From the NCBI GenBank assembly GCA_012656075.1, contig JAAKBF010000123.1:1-64000 (forward strand): a stretch of DNA of 64,000 nucleotides, read 5' to 3'. A program made the position numbers and the translations under genes. Position 1 is the stretch's first letter, and every line of letters begins with the position of its first letter. This DNA comes from Phytophthora hibernalis (Eukaryota; Oomycota; Peronosporomycetes; Peronosporales; Peronosporaceae). This document shows, one piece after another, positions 41,493 through 53,069 of the stretch. The notes below the pieces were generated by a model, which saw nothing but the letters and a program-made list of their open reading frames with translations, searched no databases and was not told the origin of the DNA.

Positions 41493-44400
41493 CTAGACGG
41501 TCGAGTCCATCCAGCGGACGCGATATTGCTGAACACCCTTGCGACGTCGATGACCCGTAATTGAGTGCAGAAATAGGCCCTCCTCTCCGTCAGCTACGAT
41601 TACTCGAGGCACACGATTGATCCGACGGGGATTATCATCGTGATGATACAGCTTCAGCAGCGCCACGTGAAATTCGGGAAATAGGCGCAATCCTGGAGGT
41701 AGTGTGAGTCGGTAACGCGATGGACCCTGTGTGGCCTCTATCGTATAGGGTCCCAGAAATCTTGATGCGAGTTTGCGGCGACCGGTTGTGCCAATATGAG
41801 TGAGTTCGAGGTTTTGGCTGTCGAGAAGAATCTGGTCACCTACAGCGAAGCTTTGGTGCCGCCGATTCCGGTCGAACGCGGCGTTCATTCGCTGCTGAGC
41901 CTGTGCCATGGCATCCTGGGCTTCAAGGAGTAGGGAGCGCTGATGCTCGACAAACGTCACTGCAGTCGGGATCGCATCTTGCTGCGGAATTGTAAGGTCC
42001 AGCACCGACCGCGGTTGATATCCGAGGTCAGCCTCGAAAGGAGACATGTCGATCGATGCGTGGGGACGCGAATTGTACGCGAACTCGGCGAAATGAATAA
42101 AGCGATCCCAGTCGGTCTAGTGTGGGCCGATGAAGTGCCGTAAAAACTAGAATGAACTTATTCGTTACCGTCGGTGGCGGGTTGAAAAGCCGAACTGAGT
42201 TGAAGTTGGGTATCTTGGAGCTGCATGATGCCGACCACAGCTTCGAAGTAAATTTCGCGTCTCGATCACTGATAATTTTCTGTGGGAGACCGTGTAGTTT
42301 CTGGTAGGATGAACAAAATAATTGAGCGTCGTCCTTGGCTGTCGCGTCCTTCCGGGTGGGGTGAAAATGTGCTCGCTTCGTAAGGCAGCCGACGATAACC
42401 AGGATGGAGTCGAACTGCGTCGTTGAGTCGCTGGGAGTCGAACCAGTAAATCCATGCTAATGTCACTCCACCTGCTACTCGGGATATCCAAAGTGTGTAA
42501 ATGGCCTGGACGCTTGCCTCGCGGAAGCTTATTTCGCTGACACAGCTCACACGAAGCAACATAGGCTTGAATATCGGTGAACATGCGTGGCCAGAAATTT
42601 TTGTCGCCATCAGGAGCCGAGTATTGTGTTGTCCAGGGTGTCCGCGTGTGACGGCGTCGTGCTCTTCAAAGAGTAACTGGTTGCGGAGATCTTTGTCTGC
42701 CGGTATGCACAGTCGACGTGGAGCTGCTGAGTTGGCTTGGAAAAATAGGAGGCCGTCTTCAAGCGAAAATTTGGCAAGCTGACGGGAAGTCGTAGCACCA
42801 GCTTCGCTCAAGGCGCGGATAATTGGACCAAAGTATGGATCATCAGGATAATGGCGACGACATTGAGTTGGAAAGCTTGAGCGCGTGAGTCGTTGGTAGA
42901 GTAGTGCGTTTGCCTCCTCCGTTTCTGGCGACGTCAGCGCCTGAAGAACAGTCTGGAGGCTAACCGCACGCGATGTTCCATCGGTCCAGAGGGGTTGCGC
43001 GAAATGGTGTCGGCTACAATGTTGGTGGAACCAGCGACCCAGTGGAATCGAGGTTGAAAAAGAGAAGGCTCATTTAACCAGCGAGCGAGTCTCTGGGAGC
43101 AGGTCTGTTGCGTCAGCAGGCTTTCGATGGTCTTGTGGTCGGTGTTGATGTTGATGAAGAACGGGTAATCGAGCAAGTAAACCTTCCACAGACGCATTGG
43201 GTGCAACGCCGCTAGGAGCTCCTTTTCGCGAGTAGGATAGATAACCTCGGCTCGGGAGAGCTTACGGCCACCGTAAGCTATACTTTTCTCGGTTCCATCG
43301 TCGGCTACTTGGAAGAGATATCCGCCGATGGCGAAGTCGCTAGCATCCATGTTGACGTGAAATGGTCGAGAGAAGTCGGGATGCGAGAGAATAGCTGGAG
43401 CCGCTAAGCGTACCTTCAGCTCGTTAAAAACGTTCAAGTGTTCTTCCTCAAACTGCACGGGATCGTTGCGATTTTTCCTTTGGTCAGCTCGATGAGAGGA
43501 ACACTCAGCTTGGCGAAGTCGGGGCAGAAGCGGAGAACATAGACACAAGTGCCTAGGAACGACTGGAGCTCGCGTTTAGTCTGAGGTACGGGCCACTCTC
43601 GAATTAGCTCCGTCTTGGCCGGGTCCATACGAACGCCATCGCGGCCAATTCGATCGCCTAGACAGGGAATCTCCTCAGCACAAAACGTGCATTTATACAA
43701 CTTGATAAAGAGCTGCTGCTCCTTGCACCTTTCAAATACCGTTTCCAAAGCGGAAAGGTGATCGTCGATCGAAGCAGTGAGTGTGAAGACAACTATGTCG
43801 TCGAAGTAAGTCCGGCAGAAGTCCTGCTGGTCTGAGAAAACGTGCTGCACCAGGCGATTGAAGCATGAAGGACAGCTGGATACCCCTTGGGCGCGACGAG
43901 ATATTCGTAAAGACCGTCGGGCGTGGCAAAAGCTGTATAGGGCACTGAGTCTTCACGAAGACGAACTTGGTAAAGCCCCACAACAGATCCATGGCGGAAA
44001 ACACTCGTCCGGAAGCCATTGCCCGATAGATGTCGTCTTTTCGGGGAATTGGGTTCGCGGGGACACGCATTTTTGCGTTGGTTCCGCGGAAGTGATGAAC
44101 AATCCTCCACTCCCCGCTCGCCTTGCGAACGCAAAAGGTCGGCGCACAATAAGGGGAGCTCGATAGTCGAATAATTTTTGCAGCAACCATCTCTTTCGTC
44201 CAAGCGCGTATAGTTTCGCGCGTTGTTGCGGAGAGAGAATATTGTTTCCGATGCACAGGCACGTCGTCGTTTAGCTCGATCGTAGCCTCCATATCAGCGA
44301 AACGTGCAGGTGGGACCGATGGCAGTTCCGAACGGAAGATCGAGTCCTTGTAGCGAATAGCCAACGGGTAGACAGGGTTATCAACGAGATTTTCCCACGT

Positions 44401-45171
44401 CAGTTTGGTTGTAGGGACTGTGTCGTCCGTGGCAGAGATGAAAAAGCAATACTCATTATCTGACGCGCGCAGAAGTTGCCTCAGCTTCCGTTTGGACACT
44501 AATCGAGTCATCCCACGGGCCGACAGGTATCCATGCTGGCGAATGTAATTGAGAGACGCTGCTCCAGTTGTCGACGATGCCCGTCGAATCCGTGTCTGGC
44601 GGGAGCGCCCAGCCGCTCGTGCTGGAGCGACTTGCACACATTGATGAAAGGCAAGACCGACTGATGATGCTCGCGGCCGAACTGTCCGAGCTGCCCAGTC
44701 GATATCAGGATTGGCGGAAGTAAACCACGGCATACCCAGCATAGCCACACGACCCTCGGGAACATCCATTACAAAAGCGTCACTCTCGTAAGTCGTGAAG
44801 CCAGGTAGTTGAACAGATATTGTAGTTACCCGTCGCGGAATAGTGATGACCTTGTCACCGCCAAGTTTAAGCTCGAGCAGAAAAGGGAAGTCCCGAACCG
44901 AAAGCTGCAGCTGATTGGCCATACGCGGAGTGATGGCATTAAATGAAGCTCCGCAGTCAAGAAAATTGAGCAAGACTGACCGTTGACAAGGCCGTCTTGC
45001 TGTAGAAAACCATAAATCCCACGGCGATGGCGGTGCAACTTCGGGGTATTGGTAGCATAATTGAAAGCTACCGGAGAAGCACCACCCGCGACGTGGGCGG
45101 CTGCTCACCTGCTGATGTATGGTCATCATCAGCAGGGAGCTGCTCAGCGGGGCGCCAGCCCGCCGAGCCAA
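41493..45171 (-). pseudogene. Gypsy 2 pol (PR-RT-RH-IN), multiply frameshifted
   Basis: Protease: LDCGASFNAITPRMANQL (45000 region) with DCG in place of DSG. RT begins with AAKIIRLSSSPYCAPTFCVR and has YFDD at about 43810 (CRTYFDDIVVF). RNase H NMDASDFAIGGYLFQ and TDHKTIESLL near 43100-43400. Integrase zinc region HTRGHPGQHN and CELCQRNKLPRGKRPGHL near 42500. The C-terminal part (42047-41493) has MSPFEADLGYQPRSVLDL and FPEFHVALLKLY. At least five frame changes separate the parts. It is related to Gypsy 1 (similar RT and gag) but in the opposite orientation. Confidence 0.88.
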
Positions 45172-45359
45172 CTAGTTTTTGCCGCGCGCGGCTTGCCCTT
45201 GTCGGAACAATCCGGCGCTATGTGGCCCTTCACGCCCCAGATATGGCAGGTAGCGTTCTTCAAAGACTCGGGGTCATGGTGTCGAGGCTGTTTACCCTTT
45301 TTGTGTCGTCGGCTGCTGGAGGCGACTTGCTGTTCCCGCTGCGGCCACCAGGTTGATGA

Positions 45360-46124
45360 CTAGCCGCCTTGGCCTTGATGTCGCCGGATTTCGAGCATCC
45401 TCGAAGTGTTTGGCATGGCCGATGGCCTCCTGCAAGATCGCAGGCACGTTTTACGAGATATGCGTGCTGGTATCCGACCGAGATTCTGTTGGTAAAACCA
45501 ACGCTTCACCATCTCAGGAAGATCCAGTGAAGACTGAGATAGGAGCAGCATAAACTTGGCTGTATACTCCTGCTGCGTCCCCGTTGCTTGCAAATCGTGG
45601 AGACGGGACAGCAGCTTGTACTCAAAATCGCTGTCGCGAAAGCGAACACGCAATTGCTGCTTGAACACGTACCACGTTCGAGGGGCGTCACCCAGGGTCT
45701 GCTTGAACTCCCGGTACCAGGACATCACGTTCGTACCCAAATAGGGAACCATTAAATCCACGAAGCGCGAGACATTGATGTCATGTTCAGCAGCATAGCC
45801 ACTGAAGTGCTCAGTCCTCTTTGGCCGTTCCGTTGAACTCGGGCGGTTCGGCCTTGCTTCTCTGCCTACTGGCTCGTGCTTCTTTCTCAAAAATGTCGTT
45901 CTGCACGGGCCTGGTGCTCGAGAAAAGCTTGGAACTGCAGCTGCTGTTGTTGCATGGCTTGTTGTTGCACATCCATCATCTGCATCAGGACAGTCTGCTC
46001 GGAGACTGGAGGTTGAGCTGTAGACGAACCCACTAGAAGGAGCTGGACCTTTCATGTCCGTACGAGGTTGTTGGTGTGGGCGGAGGTTGGGCGACTCGTC
46101 TTCGGCAGGGCGAGGTGTTTTCAT
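45360..46124 (-). pseudogene. Gypsy 2 gag
   Basis: A 254-codon frame with the Ty3/Gypsy gag core: NVMSWYREFKQTLGDAPRTW, VFKQQLRVRFRDSDFEYKLL and RLHDLQATGTQQEYTAKF. It parallels the gag of Gypsy 1 (WYRDFKMLLGDQPATW, FREADYQHKLLTRL), which supports a shared family. The downstream zinc-knuckle region (45200-45360) is in another frame and truncated. Packages the element RNA in active copies. Confidence 0.85.
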
Positions 46125-46437
46125 TCCTCGTGTTGAAGTTGAAGTGGGCGAAAATAGTCCGGACCATAATTAAGAATTGAAGTGGGCGAAGATAGTCCGG
46201 ACCAATACAAAATTAAGAATCCGGTGCCTTGAATTCGGTCGATCAGAGCTTTACTCTAATTTCGAAATTGTCACATAATAAGCTGAAAGCTCGAATGAGT
46301 CTAGGGCAACTTGGAATTGCGAATGCAGACGTAGCTTGGTAGTCGAGATGATGGGTAGGAAAGAAATCCGAAAGTGAGATTGATTTAGTTAGAAGTCCAT
46401 GTTCTGCTTGATCTCCTTCCTAATGGCGCTACTCCTA

Positions 46438-46789
46438 TAGTTAAGGTGACACGAACGTGGCGATCTGATTGGGTGGTTATCTGGGATCGGGATGATATGA
46501 TTGGTCGGTACGGTTGAAGTCGGCACTGCATATGTGATTGGCAGTGCCCCTTCACTTACCATGCAATGAAGATGTGTATGCAGCGGGAACGGTCCGATGG
46601 GACGGGAACGCCAACATTTCACTTGAGCTTTGTATGGTGCCATGGGACACATGGGACGGGAACGGTTGGTCTCGTCAACCGCATGCCAATCACATATGCA
46701 GTGCCGACTTCAACCGTACCGACCAATCATATCATCCTGATCCCAGATAACCACCCAATCAGATCGCCACGTTCGTGTCACCTTAACTA
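46438..46789. repeat. 105-bp inverted repeat inside the left Copia LTR
   Basis: The segment 46438-46542 (starts TAGTTAAGGTGACACGAACG) is the reverse complement of 46685-46789, with about one mismatch. The right LTR has only the second arm; at the equivalent place it passes directly from GCGCTACTCCT to AGTGCC. The left LTR thus gained an inverted copy of its own sequence, forming a potential 105-bp stem with a 142-base loop. Confidence 0.9.
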
Positions 46790-46899
46790 TTGACCCCATA
46801 AGCCACGCGCCAGCACGCGCAGGACGTATACCTAAAGGTACCCAACCGAGCAGACGACGAAGTGCAATCGCAAGACCCCACCCAATTCGAAGTCTCGAG

Positions 46900-49854
46900 C
46901 TTGGGTCCGACGTTAGCACGCATCATCAAGTAGCGTAGCGTTTTCGTAGACAGACTCTTGGTCAGGAAGTTAGCGAGACGCCTGCTTGAGTCCGTACAAA
47001 CTTTGCAGCAGTAGACACACGACGTCATCCTCGCCTTCAGCTTCAGCCAACGTCAGCAGCTCCGGGAAGTTCCATGTAGGTCTCTTCTTCAAGTTTGCCA
47101 TACAGGAACGCGGTGTCGACGGCACATTGCTCGATCTCCATTCCGTCCGCGCAGCACTTCGCCAGCTTGGCACGGATCGAGTTTAGGTAAGCTACCGGGG
47201 AGTACGTCTCTTCATAGTCAACGCCATGTCGTTGCGAGTACCCTTTGGCAACCAGTCGAGCCTTATGACGAACAACTTGCCCTTTCTCGTCGCGGTTCAA
47301 CGCGAATACCCAGCGACAACCGATTGGCCGCTGGTGTGCTGGCTTGGGTACCAGCTTCCAGGTTTTGTTAGCAGTGAGCGACTCAAGCTTACTTGCAATA
47401 GCATTCTTCCATGCGTCGCGGTCCGCGCTGTTCGTAGCTTCTGTGTACGACTTGGGGGCTCCTCCGTTGCAGCCATTACTTGGCCGTCTTCAATGGCGAG
47501 CAGCTCGTCGCTTGGCATGACACGACCCTGGCTCACCTTTTGACGCTTGTTTCCAATAACAGAAGGAGCAACAACCTGCTTCTTACGTCCTCCAGCTTCC
47601 TCTGGATCATTTGTCTCTTCAATGTGTCGAGCACGCGAGCGAGTAATCATGGGGTGATCCGGGATTGAAACGATTGCGCCTTCTGTAACCACCTCATGTT
47701 GAAGTGGGATCATCTCATGATTATGGATGGTGAGAGTTCGCGACGGTTCATAGCTCGGAGCAGTTGCTCGAGGCACAGTAACATCATTCCCGCCACCGTT
47801 ATCTTCATCATCGACATCTGCCATGAAGTCATCCGGGCTAGTGGTCTCCATGAACTTGACTGTGCGAACGATTTGCACTTTTCCCGTGGTCACATTGAGT
47901 ACGCGGTATCCATTGACACCATCCTCGTAGCCCATGAATCGGCACTTGAATGCCTTGGTATCCAGCTTGCGGCGCTTCTCGTCAGCAATGTGCGCGTAGC
48001 CGAGTGCACCGAACACATTCAGGTTCTTGAGCTGAGGTTTCTTCTGGTACACGATCTCGTACGGTGTCTTCACAGTCACAGTGTTGGGAATCCTGTTGAT
48101 GATCCACGCAGACGTGTTGACTGCTTCAGGCCACCAGTTCTTGTCGATGCTTCGTGATAGAGCATGCAACGAGCCATCTCAACGAGGCTCCGGTTCATGC
48201 GCTCCGCAAGTCCGTTTTGCTGGGGCGTGTACGGCACCGTCTTCTCATGGCGGATGTCTTCCTTGGTCAGGTACTCTTGAAGAGTCGACCCGTGTACTCT
48301 CCGCCGTTGTCCGAACGGAGACGCTTGATCTTGTGACCAGTAGCGGTTTCCAAGTCGGCCTTGAACGTCTTGAACTTCGCCAAGACTTCCGACTTCTTCT
48401 TCATGAAGTACACCATGACGTGACGTGAGTAGTCATCAATGAATGTGACGACGTACGTGCACCCACCCGGTGTCATCGTCTGCATTGGTCCCATGACGTC
48501 TGAGTGGACGAGGTCCAGGACCCCCGCACTCTTGACTGGCTTCTCAGGCTTGCGAGGGAAGTTGTCTTTGTGTATCTTTCCCATGCAGCAACCAGCACAA
48601 ACGTAGGTGCTTCCGTAACCCGCGGCAACCCTTCTGCCATTGTAAGTAGCTGCTCGTAGCGCTTGAACGGGATTGGCCTAGGCGTGCCTGCAACACGCTC
48701 CACGGCTCCTTACGAGATGTCGTTGCAGCACGACACACCTCGTCCCCCACTGTTTTCAGCTTGTAGACATTTCCACAGCGCTTCGACTCCATGACGTTTG
48801 CGTCACCATATCGAAAGACACACTTGTTCTTGCTGAACTGCGCGACGACGTCCTTCTCGGCCAGCTTCGCCACCGATATGAGGTTTCCATCAACCTCAGG
48901 GATGTACAAAACATCCGACAGCGTGACAGACGTCCCGTCCGTCAGCTTCAACCCGACGGTGCCCATTGCAACTGCGTCGATATTCGTGCCATCCGCGATC
49001 GTGATGCGGACTGACGTCTTCAGCTCCTTCATGGACACGAACTTGTCCCAGACGCTGGTCATGTGCGAGCTTCCACCAGAGTCGACGGGCCACTCAGTCT
49101 TGCTCATCGCACTCGTTGCCGTGAACGCGAAGTCGGATGTCTCTCTCGCGACTTGTCCGCGTCCCTCGTCGGCCTTCTTCTTGCGGCACTCTGTTTGCTT
49201 GTGCCCAGACTTCTCGCAATAGAAGCACTTGCCCGTGAACTTGCGCTTGCCGTGGTCCTTCTTGGCCACGAACGCCTTCTGTTGAGCCGATGACGATTCA
49301 TCCGATGCTTCAACACCAGAGAGAGCTTGGATCACGTACGCCAACGTCATGTTCGGCGTGTTCTCGAGGACGGTACTAATCATCCGGTACTCGTCCGTCA
49401 GACTACCGAGCAGCAACACGAGCTGTCGGGTCTCATCCAAAGGCTCACCGATCATCTCTATCTGCAAGACGATCTCCTTGAACTGGTCCACGTGCACCGC
49501 GAACCGCGTACCGGACTCCATCTTGAAGTTGTGCAACTTCTTGGTGACGATGAGCCGGTTCTTTAGCGTGTTCCGGTTGAACTGCTCCTCGAGCATGCGC
49601 CACGAGTCGACAACCGATGTCGCTCCACGGATGTAGACTTGGTATGTGAGACTCACGTCTCCAGCGATCACACCAAGGGCTTTCAGATCGTCCGCCTTCC
49701 ATTGTGCCGTGGAGCGGTCGCTCAGCGCATCGAACTCTGGCTTGATGATGTGGGCCAGAAGTCCCTTGCGCGAGAGCTTCATCCTCATGTTGAACTCCCA
49801 GTGGAAGTAGTTGCCTTCCACGAGTTTGACGGTGTCAGCGTAGCTTGGGCTCAT
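46900..49854 (-). pseudogene. Copia gag-pol with deletion of RT palm and RNase H
   Basis: From MSPSYADTVKLVEGNYFHW (49854): gag with WRMLEEQFNR, zinc knuckle CFYCEKSGHKQTEC (CCHC, about 49220), protease WPVDSGGSSHM (DSG, about 49085). Integrase has HSDVMGPMQTMTPGG, TFIDDYSRHVMVYF and RLRSDNGGEY (about 48300-48510), then INRIPNTVTVKTPYEIV. RT starts RHKARLVAKGYSQRHGVDYE and QCAVDTAFLYGKLEEETYM (47300-47060), reaches SLYGLKQAS near 46985, then jumps to LANFLTKSLSTKTLRYLM, normally the end of RNase H. The YVDD motif and roughly 900 bp are therefore deleted. Frame changes also occur near 48560, 48270 and 47160. Non-autonomous. Confidence 0.88.
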
Positions 49855-50520
49855 AACCAATTGCGAATGCAGACGTAGCTTGGTAGTCGAGATGAGGGGT
49901 AGGAAAGAAATCCGAAAGTGAGATTGATTTAGTTAGAAGTCCATGTCCTGCTTGATCTCCCTCCTAATGGCGCTACTCCTAGTGCCTCCTTGACTTACCA
50001 TGCAATGAAGATGTGTATGCAGCGGGAACGGTCCGATGGGACGGGAACGCCAACATTTCACTTGAGCTTTGTATGGTGCCATGCAACGGGAACGGACACA
50101 TGGGACGGGAACGGTTGGTCTCGTCAATACGCATGCCAATCACATATGCAGTGCCGACTTCAACCGTACCGACCAATCATATCATCCTGATCCCAGATAA
50201 CCACCCAATCAGATCGCCACGTTCGTGTCACTTCAACTATTGACCCCATAAGCCACGCGCCAGCACGCGCAGGACGTATACCTAAAGGTACCCAACCGAG
50301 CAGACGACGAAGTGCAATCCCAAGACTTGGTAGGTTGAAGGCAAAAGGAAGACTGAACGAATTATGGTTAGGGGAAAGAATGAAGTGCGCTCGTGGTGGT
50401 TACCTACGGGCACAGAGGAAAGTAACCAGTGGTTACCGAATTCCTGTCGCGAGGAACCTGCAGCGAAGCTGTCGTGTGAATCCGTCGTCCGTTAACAACG
50501 GAAGCTGTGCATCCGTTACA

Positions 50521-50835
50521 GATTACTAGATCCCGGCAAACGGTTTGTTCGAAACAATTGATGCGGTTGCCAAATGGACGTTTCCGGATAAGAAAGAACG
50601 AATTTGCTTATTGCAGTTGACGAAAGCCATGGGACACAATTGTAATTCAGACATTCTTTGGCAACTAGCGAAGCCATTCGTTGCGAAAATCGTGAACGTG
50701 TGCTACATTGCGCTTCTCCACTTGGTCAAGAAACGTAAAAAAGATTTCCGGTTCAACCCTGCAGTGATCACGAAGCAAGAAATCGTGGATCATGTCCCTC
50801 TGTACGTTGCGAATTATGGGCTTGATGCAAAGTAA
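50521..50835 (+). pseudogene. CRN-like C-terminal domain, 3' part (split gene)
   Basis: Directly follows the GATTA duplication. The frame from about 50540 reads LFETIDAVAKWTF, ICLLQLTKAMGHNCNSDILW, LAKPFVAKIVNVCYIAL, VITKQEIVDHVPLYVANYGL and stops at 50835. The [IF]DAV...LLQxT block resembles the conserved end of CRN/RHS C-termini (xDAV...LFQMT). It is not in the same frame as the 5' part across the join, so one more indel is present besides the insertion. The region beyond (50836-51959) shows no gene; a 89-codon frame at 51054-51323 has no recognisable motif. Confidence 0.5.
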
Positions 50836-51959
50836 AGCTGATTCGAATGGAGTTGAGTGTAGATCTCGAAACAACAGTCATGGAACAATGTCCTGCAGCG
50901 TTTTGAAGTTTTATCCAAGTTGGTTCAAACATTAGTTTGGCACCTCATGATATGTTCGGACTGGAATTTTGAGCAGCGGGGTTAAGCCGTCACATTCTTC
51001 TGCATTGATTCCTTGGGTATATGCATCCAGAGCAAATCTACCGCAGTTAATGAATGACACTGGATTTAGCTCGTTGGCGCAAAACATCGTTGTGGTGGTT
51101 CGTGTCCTCTTTGCATCTCAATAACGCTCAACTTCGATTTAGATTTTACTCGGATAAGAGCAAGTTCCGAACAGCAATAAGGAGTGGTGTGAAACCCAGA
51201 AGCAAATTCACCAAAGTGTTCCCTTGGTTCCTCTTGACAACAGCAATTTCACAATTTTATTCGGAACGCTTTCATACCCCAGTGGTCATCCAGCCATTCA
51301 CAAGTGGCCCTAACAAGTCTTGATATTAATACTATAAACCACATGCGATGTCACCTGGTCATTTCGTGTCGTGTACGAAGTCAAAGACAATAAAACGAAC
51401 TGCGTGGGGCCTTGCCCGAAAAGACACCACTGAGATTATAAAGCTCGGATCTGGGTAGCAAATCATGAACTACCGGTATTAATACATGTATTTAATAACG
51501 TTATGGATACTGTGTTTTGACTGAACTCGTTCGAGGATCCACGAAGCAGACATCCAAGCACGAACACTTTAACTGGAGCCTAAAACCTCTGCTATCCTTG
51601 AGCCTCAAATTCATTCTATTTCATTCTACATGTACCATTTGTTCAGCCTGGTCCACTTGAAGATGTCGAAAAGTGGCTCCTGTTTGCGGGGACCCTGCAT
51701 CTTCTCTACGCGCACATCTATATCTCGCATTTCCAATATATCTTAATTCGCACGTATAATATATCACAATATTCAACTTGTTCAAGCACTCCTTTCACAA
51801 CGATACACCTGCGTAATCTAATTTTTCCACAATCTATCTATTTCGACAAAAATCCATTTTCCCTTGAAGATTCAATAATCACCGCCCAGTTTACGGTTAG
51901 GTCCACGATGGGCTTCTTCATCCCAAATGCCATAATCTCACTTTCTTCCTGCCCCCGCC

Positions 51960-52904
51960 ATGAGCAGCTCAAGCGCGAACGACGTCGGTAGCAACGCGAA
52001 CTCGACGAGCTCCGAGTCGGCCGGTTCGACTGAAATCGTGTTCACGAGCGCTCCCAAGACGGAAGCCTCGAACGACGGAGACTCGTGCACTTGGTACTCG
52101 GGGGCATCTGTTCTCGTCCTCGTTCGTGCTCCGACTGTCTGAATGTCGCGCTTCCAGGCCAAGACGTGAGTTTATTTCAGTCGACTAAAATCTACAGTAC
52201 CTCGGAAACAGTTTCATCCATGTGCTAACCTCATCTGTTCTTATTTCGCAGTGTGCTGTCAGTCCGTATGGCGAGTGTATGAGTTCCTACATGTTGTCCA
52301 ATGTCGGGGATACCCCATGGACGATTTCTCGTATTGCTCCTCGGACGACACAATCTGTGCAGCATGTCGGACCAATTGGACGAGGGACGCAGCGGCCGGA
52401 CAGTACGTGGACCCGACTGCCATGTGCATGGGTGAAACGGGCTGCATCTGCTTGGCCTCGTGCGCGATGCCCGACCGGGACGACACCATCGTCAACAATT
52501 GGTGTGTTCCTGCACTCGACAGCTCCCAGTTCCGATTGGTGGCAGGGCTCATCGCTGGTACCATCGCGCTCTTCGTGATGGCTACGGTCATGACCAAACG
52601 CCAACTTGCTCGTCGACAGAGACTGGATGTCGAACAGCGCGACGAGCGACGAGCTGCGCGTGAAGCTCTGAGGGCGACGCGGCGTCCTCCGGCGTCGGCT
52701 CACTTGCCGCAGTTGAGCTTGTCTGGGTGGGCGGACATGAGAGAGAAGCTGGTTTCTACCGAGCAAGAAATGTTGGGAGGCAGTACGGCCACCAAACCAA
52801 CGTTGGCAAGGACGTCGACAGTGCCGCCTGCTACAATCGTCGAAGAAGGCGATGCATACCGTCCCATGTCTCCTAGTGAGCACCCTCCGCGCCGCGAGTT
52901 GTAA
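51960..52904 (+). CDS. Gene H: 14-Cys membrane protein, two one-base losses
   Basis: Exon 1 51960-52165 from MSSSSANDVGSN, intron 52166-52251 (86 nt, GTGAGT...TTCGCAG), exon 2 52252-52904. The intron lies just before the fifth Cys, as in A and F. Within exon 1, CTWY is followed by a frame change in GGGGG (52100-52104), after which CSRPRSCSDCLN is read. Within exon 2, CAVSPYGEC is followed by a change in GGGG near 52311-52314, then DFSYC, CAAC, MCMG and GCICLASC. All 14 cysteines are there if both are single missing bases. Transmembrane LVAGLIAGTIALFVMATV, basic RRQR run, tail LSLSGWADMREKLVSTEQE, end EEGDAYRPMSPSE. Subfamily I member placed in cluster II. Confidence 0.7.
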
Positions 52905-53069
52905 GATATTGTCCAGCTTTGTATTATCACGCCGGCATTTATCAGTTGTTGACTGTGATCGTTGCCACTTTGCAACATTTTCGTCAGACTCGAATGACAA
53001 ACGTTGCTCGTTTTAAAACTCGAAGAATGTTGTTGCATTTACTATTTTGCTAATACGGTGAGGTTTCTG

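Larger units (their letters stand above)
46315..50324 (-). mobile_element. Copia-type LTR retrotransposon, internally deleted
   Basis: 4010 bp, inserted in the right LTR of Gypsy 2 with a 6-bp duplication ACTTGG (46309-46314 and 50325-50330). LTRs: left 46315-46874 (560 bp) and right 49859-50324 (466 bp); the left is longer because of an inverted duplication (see the repeat entry). On the minus strand a TGGTTATGAGCCC primer-binding-like site follows the 5' LTR at about 49858, close to the initiator-Met-related sites of Copia elements. The polyprotein is read on the minus strand. The RT palm and most of RNase H are missing. Confidence 0.92.
41151..50520 (-). mobile_element. Gypsy-type LTR retrotransposon 2, with Copia nested in an LTR
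   Basis: Target duplication GATTA at 41146-41150 and 50521-50525. Plus-strand left LTR 41151-41386 (236 bp, TGTCACGTAA...CCGTTACA). The right LTR is split by the Copia element into 46269-46314 (46 bp) and 50331-50520 (190 bp), summing to 236. The two LTRs differ at about seven positions (roughly 3 per cent). Coding direction is minus: gag at 46124-45360, pol down to 41493. A purine-rich tract precedes the LTR at 41386. The element interrupts the CRN-like gene. Confidence 0.95.
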
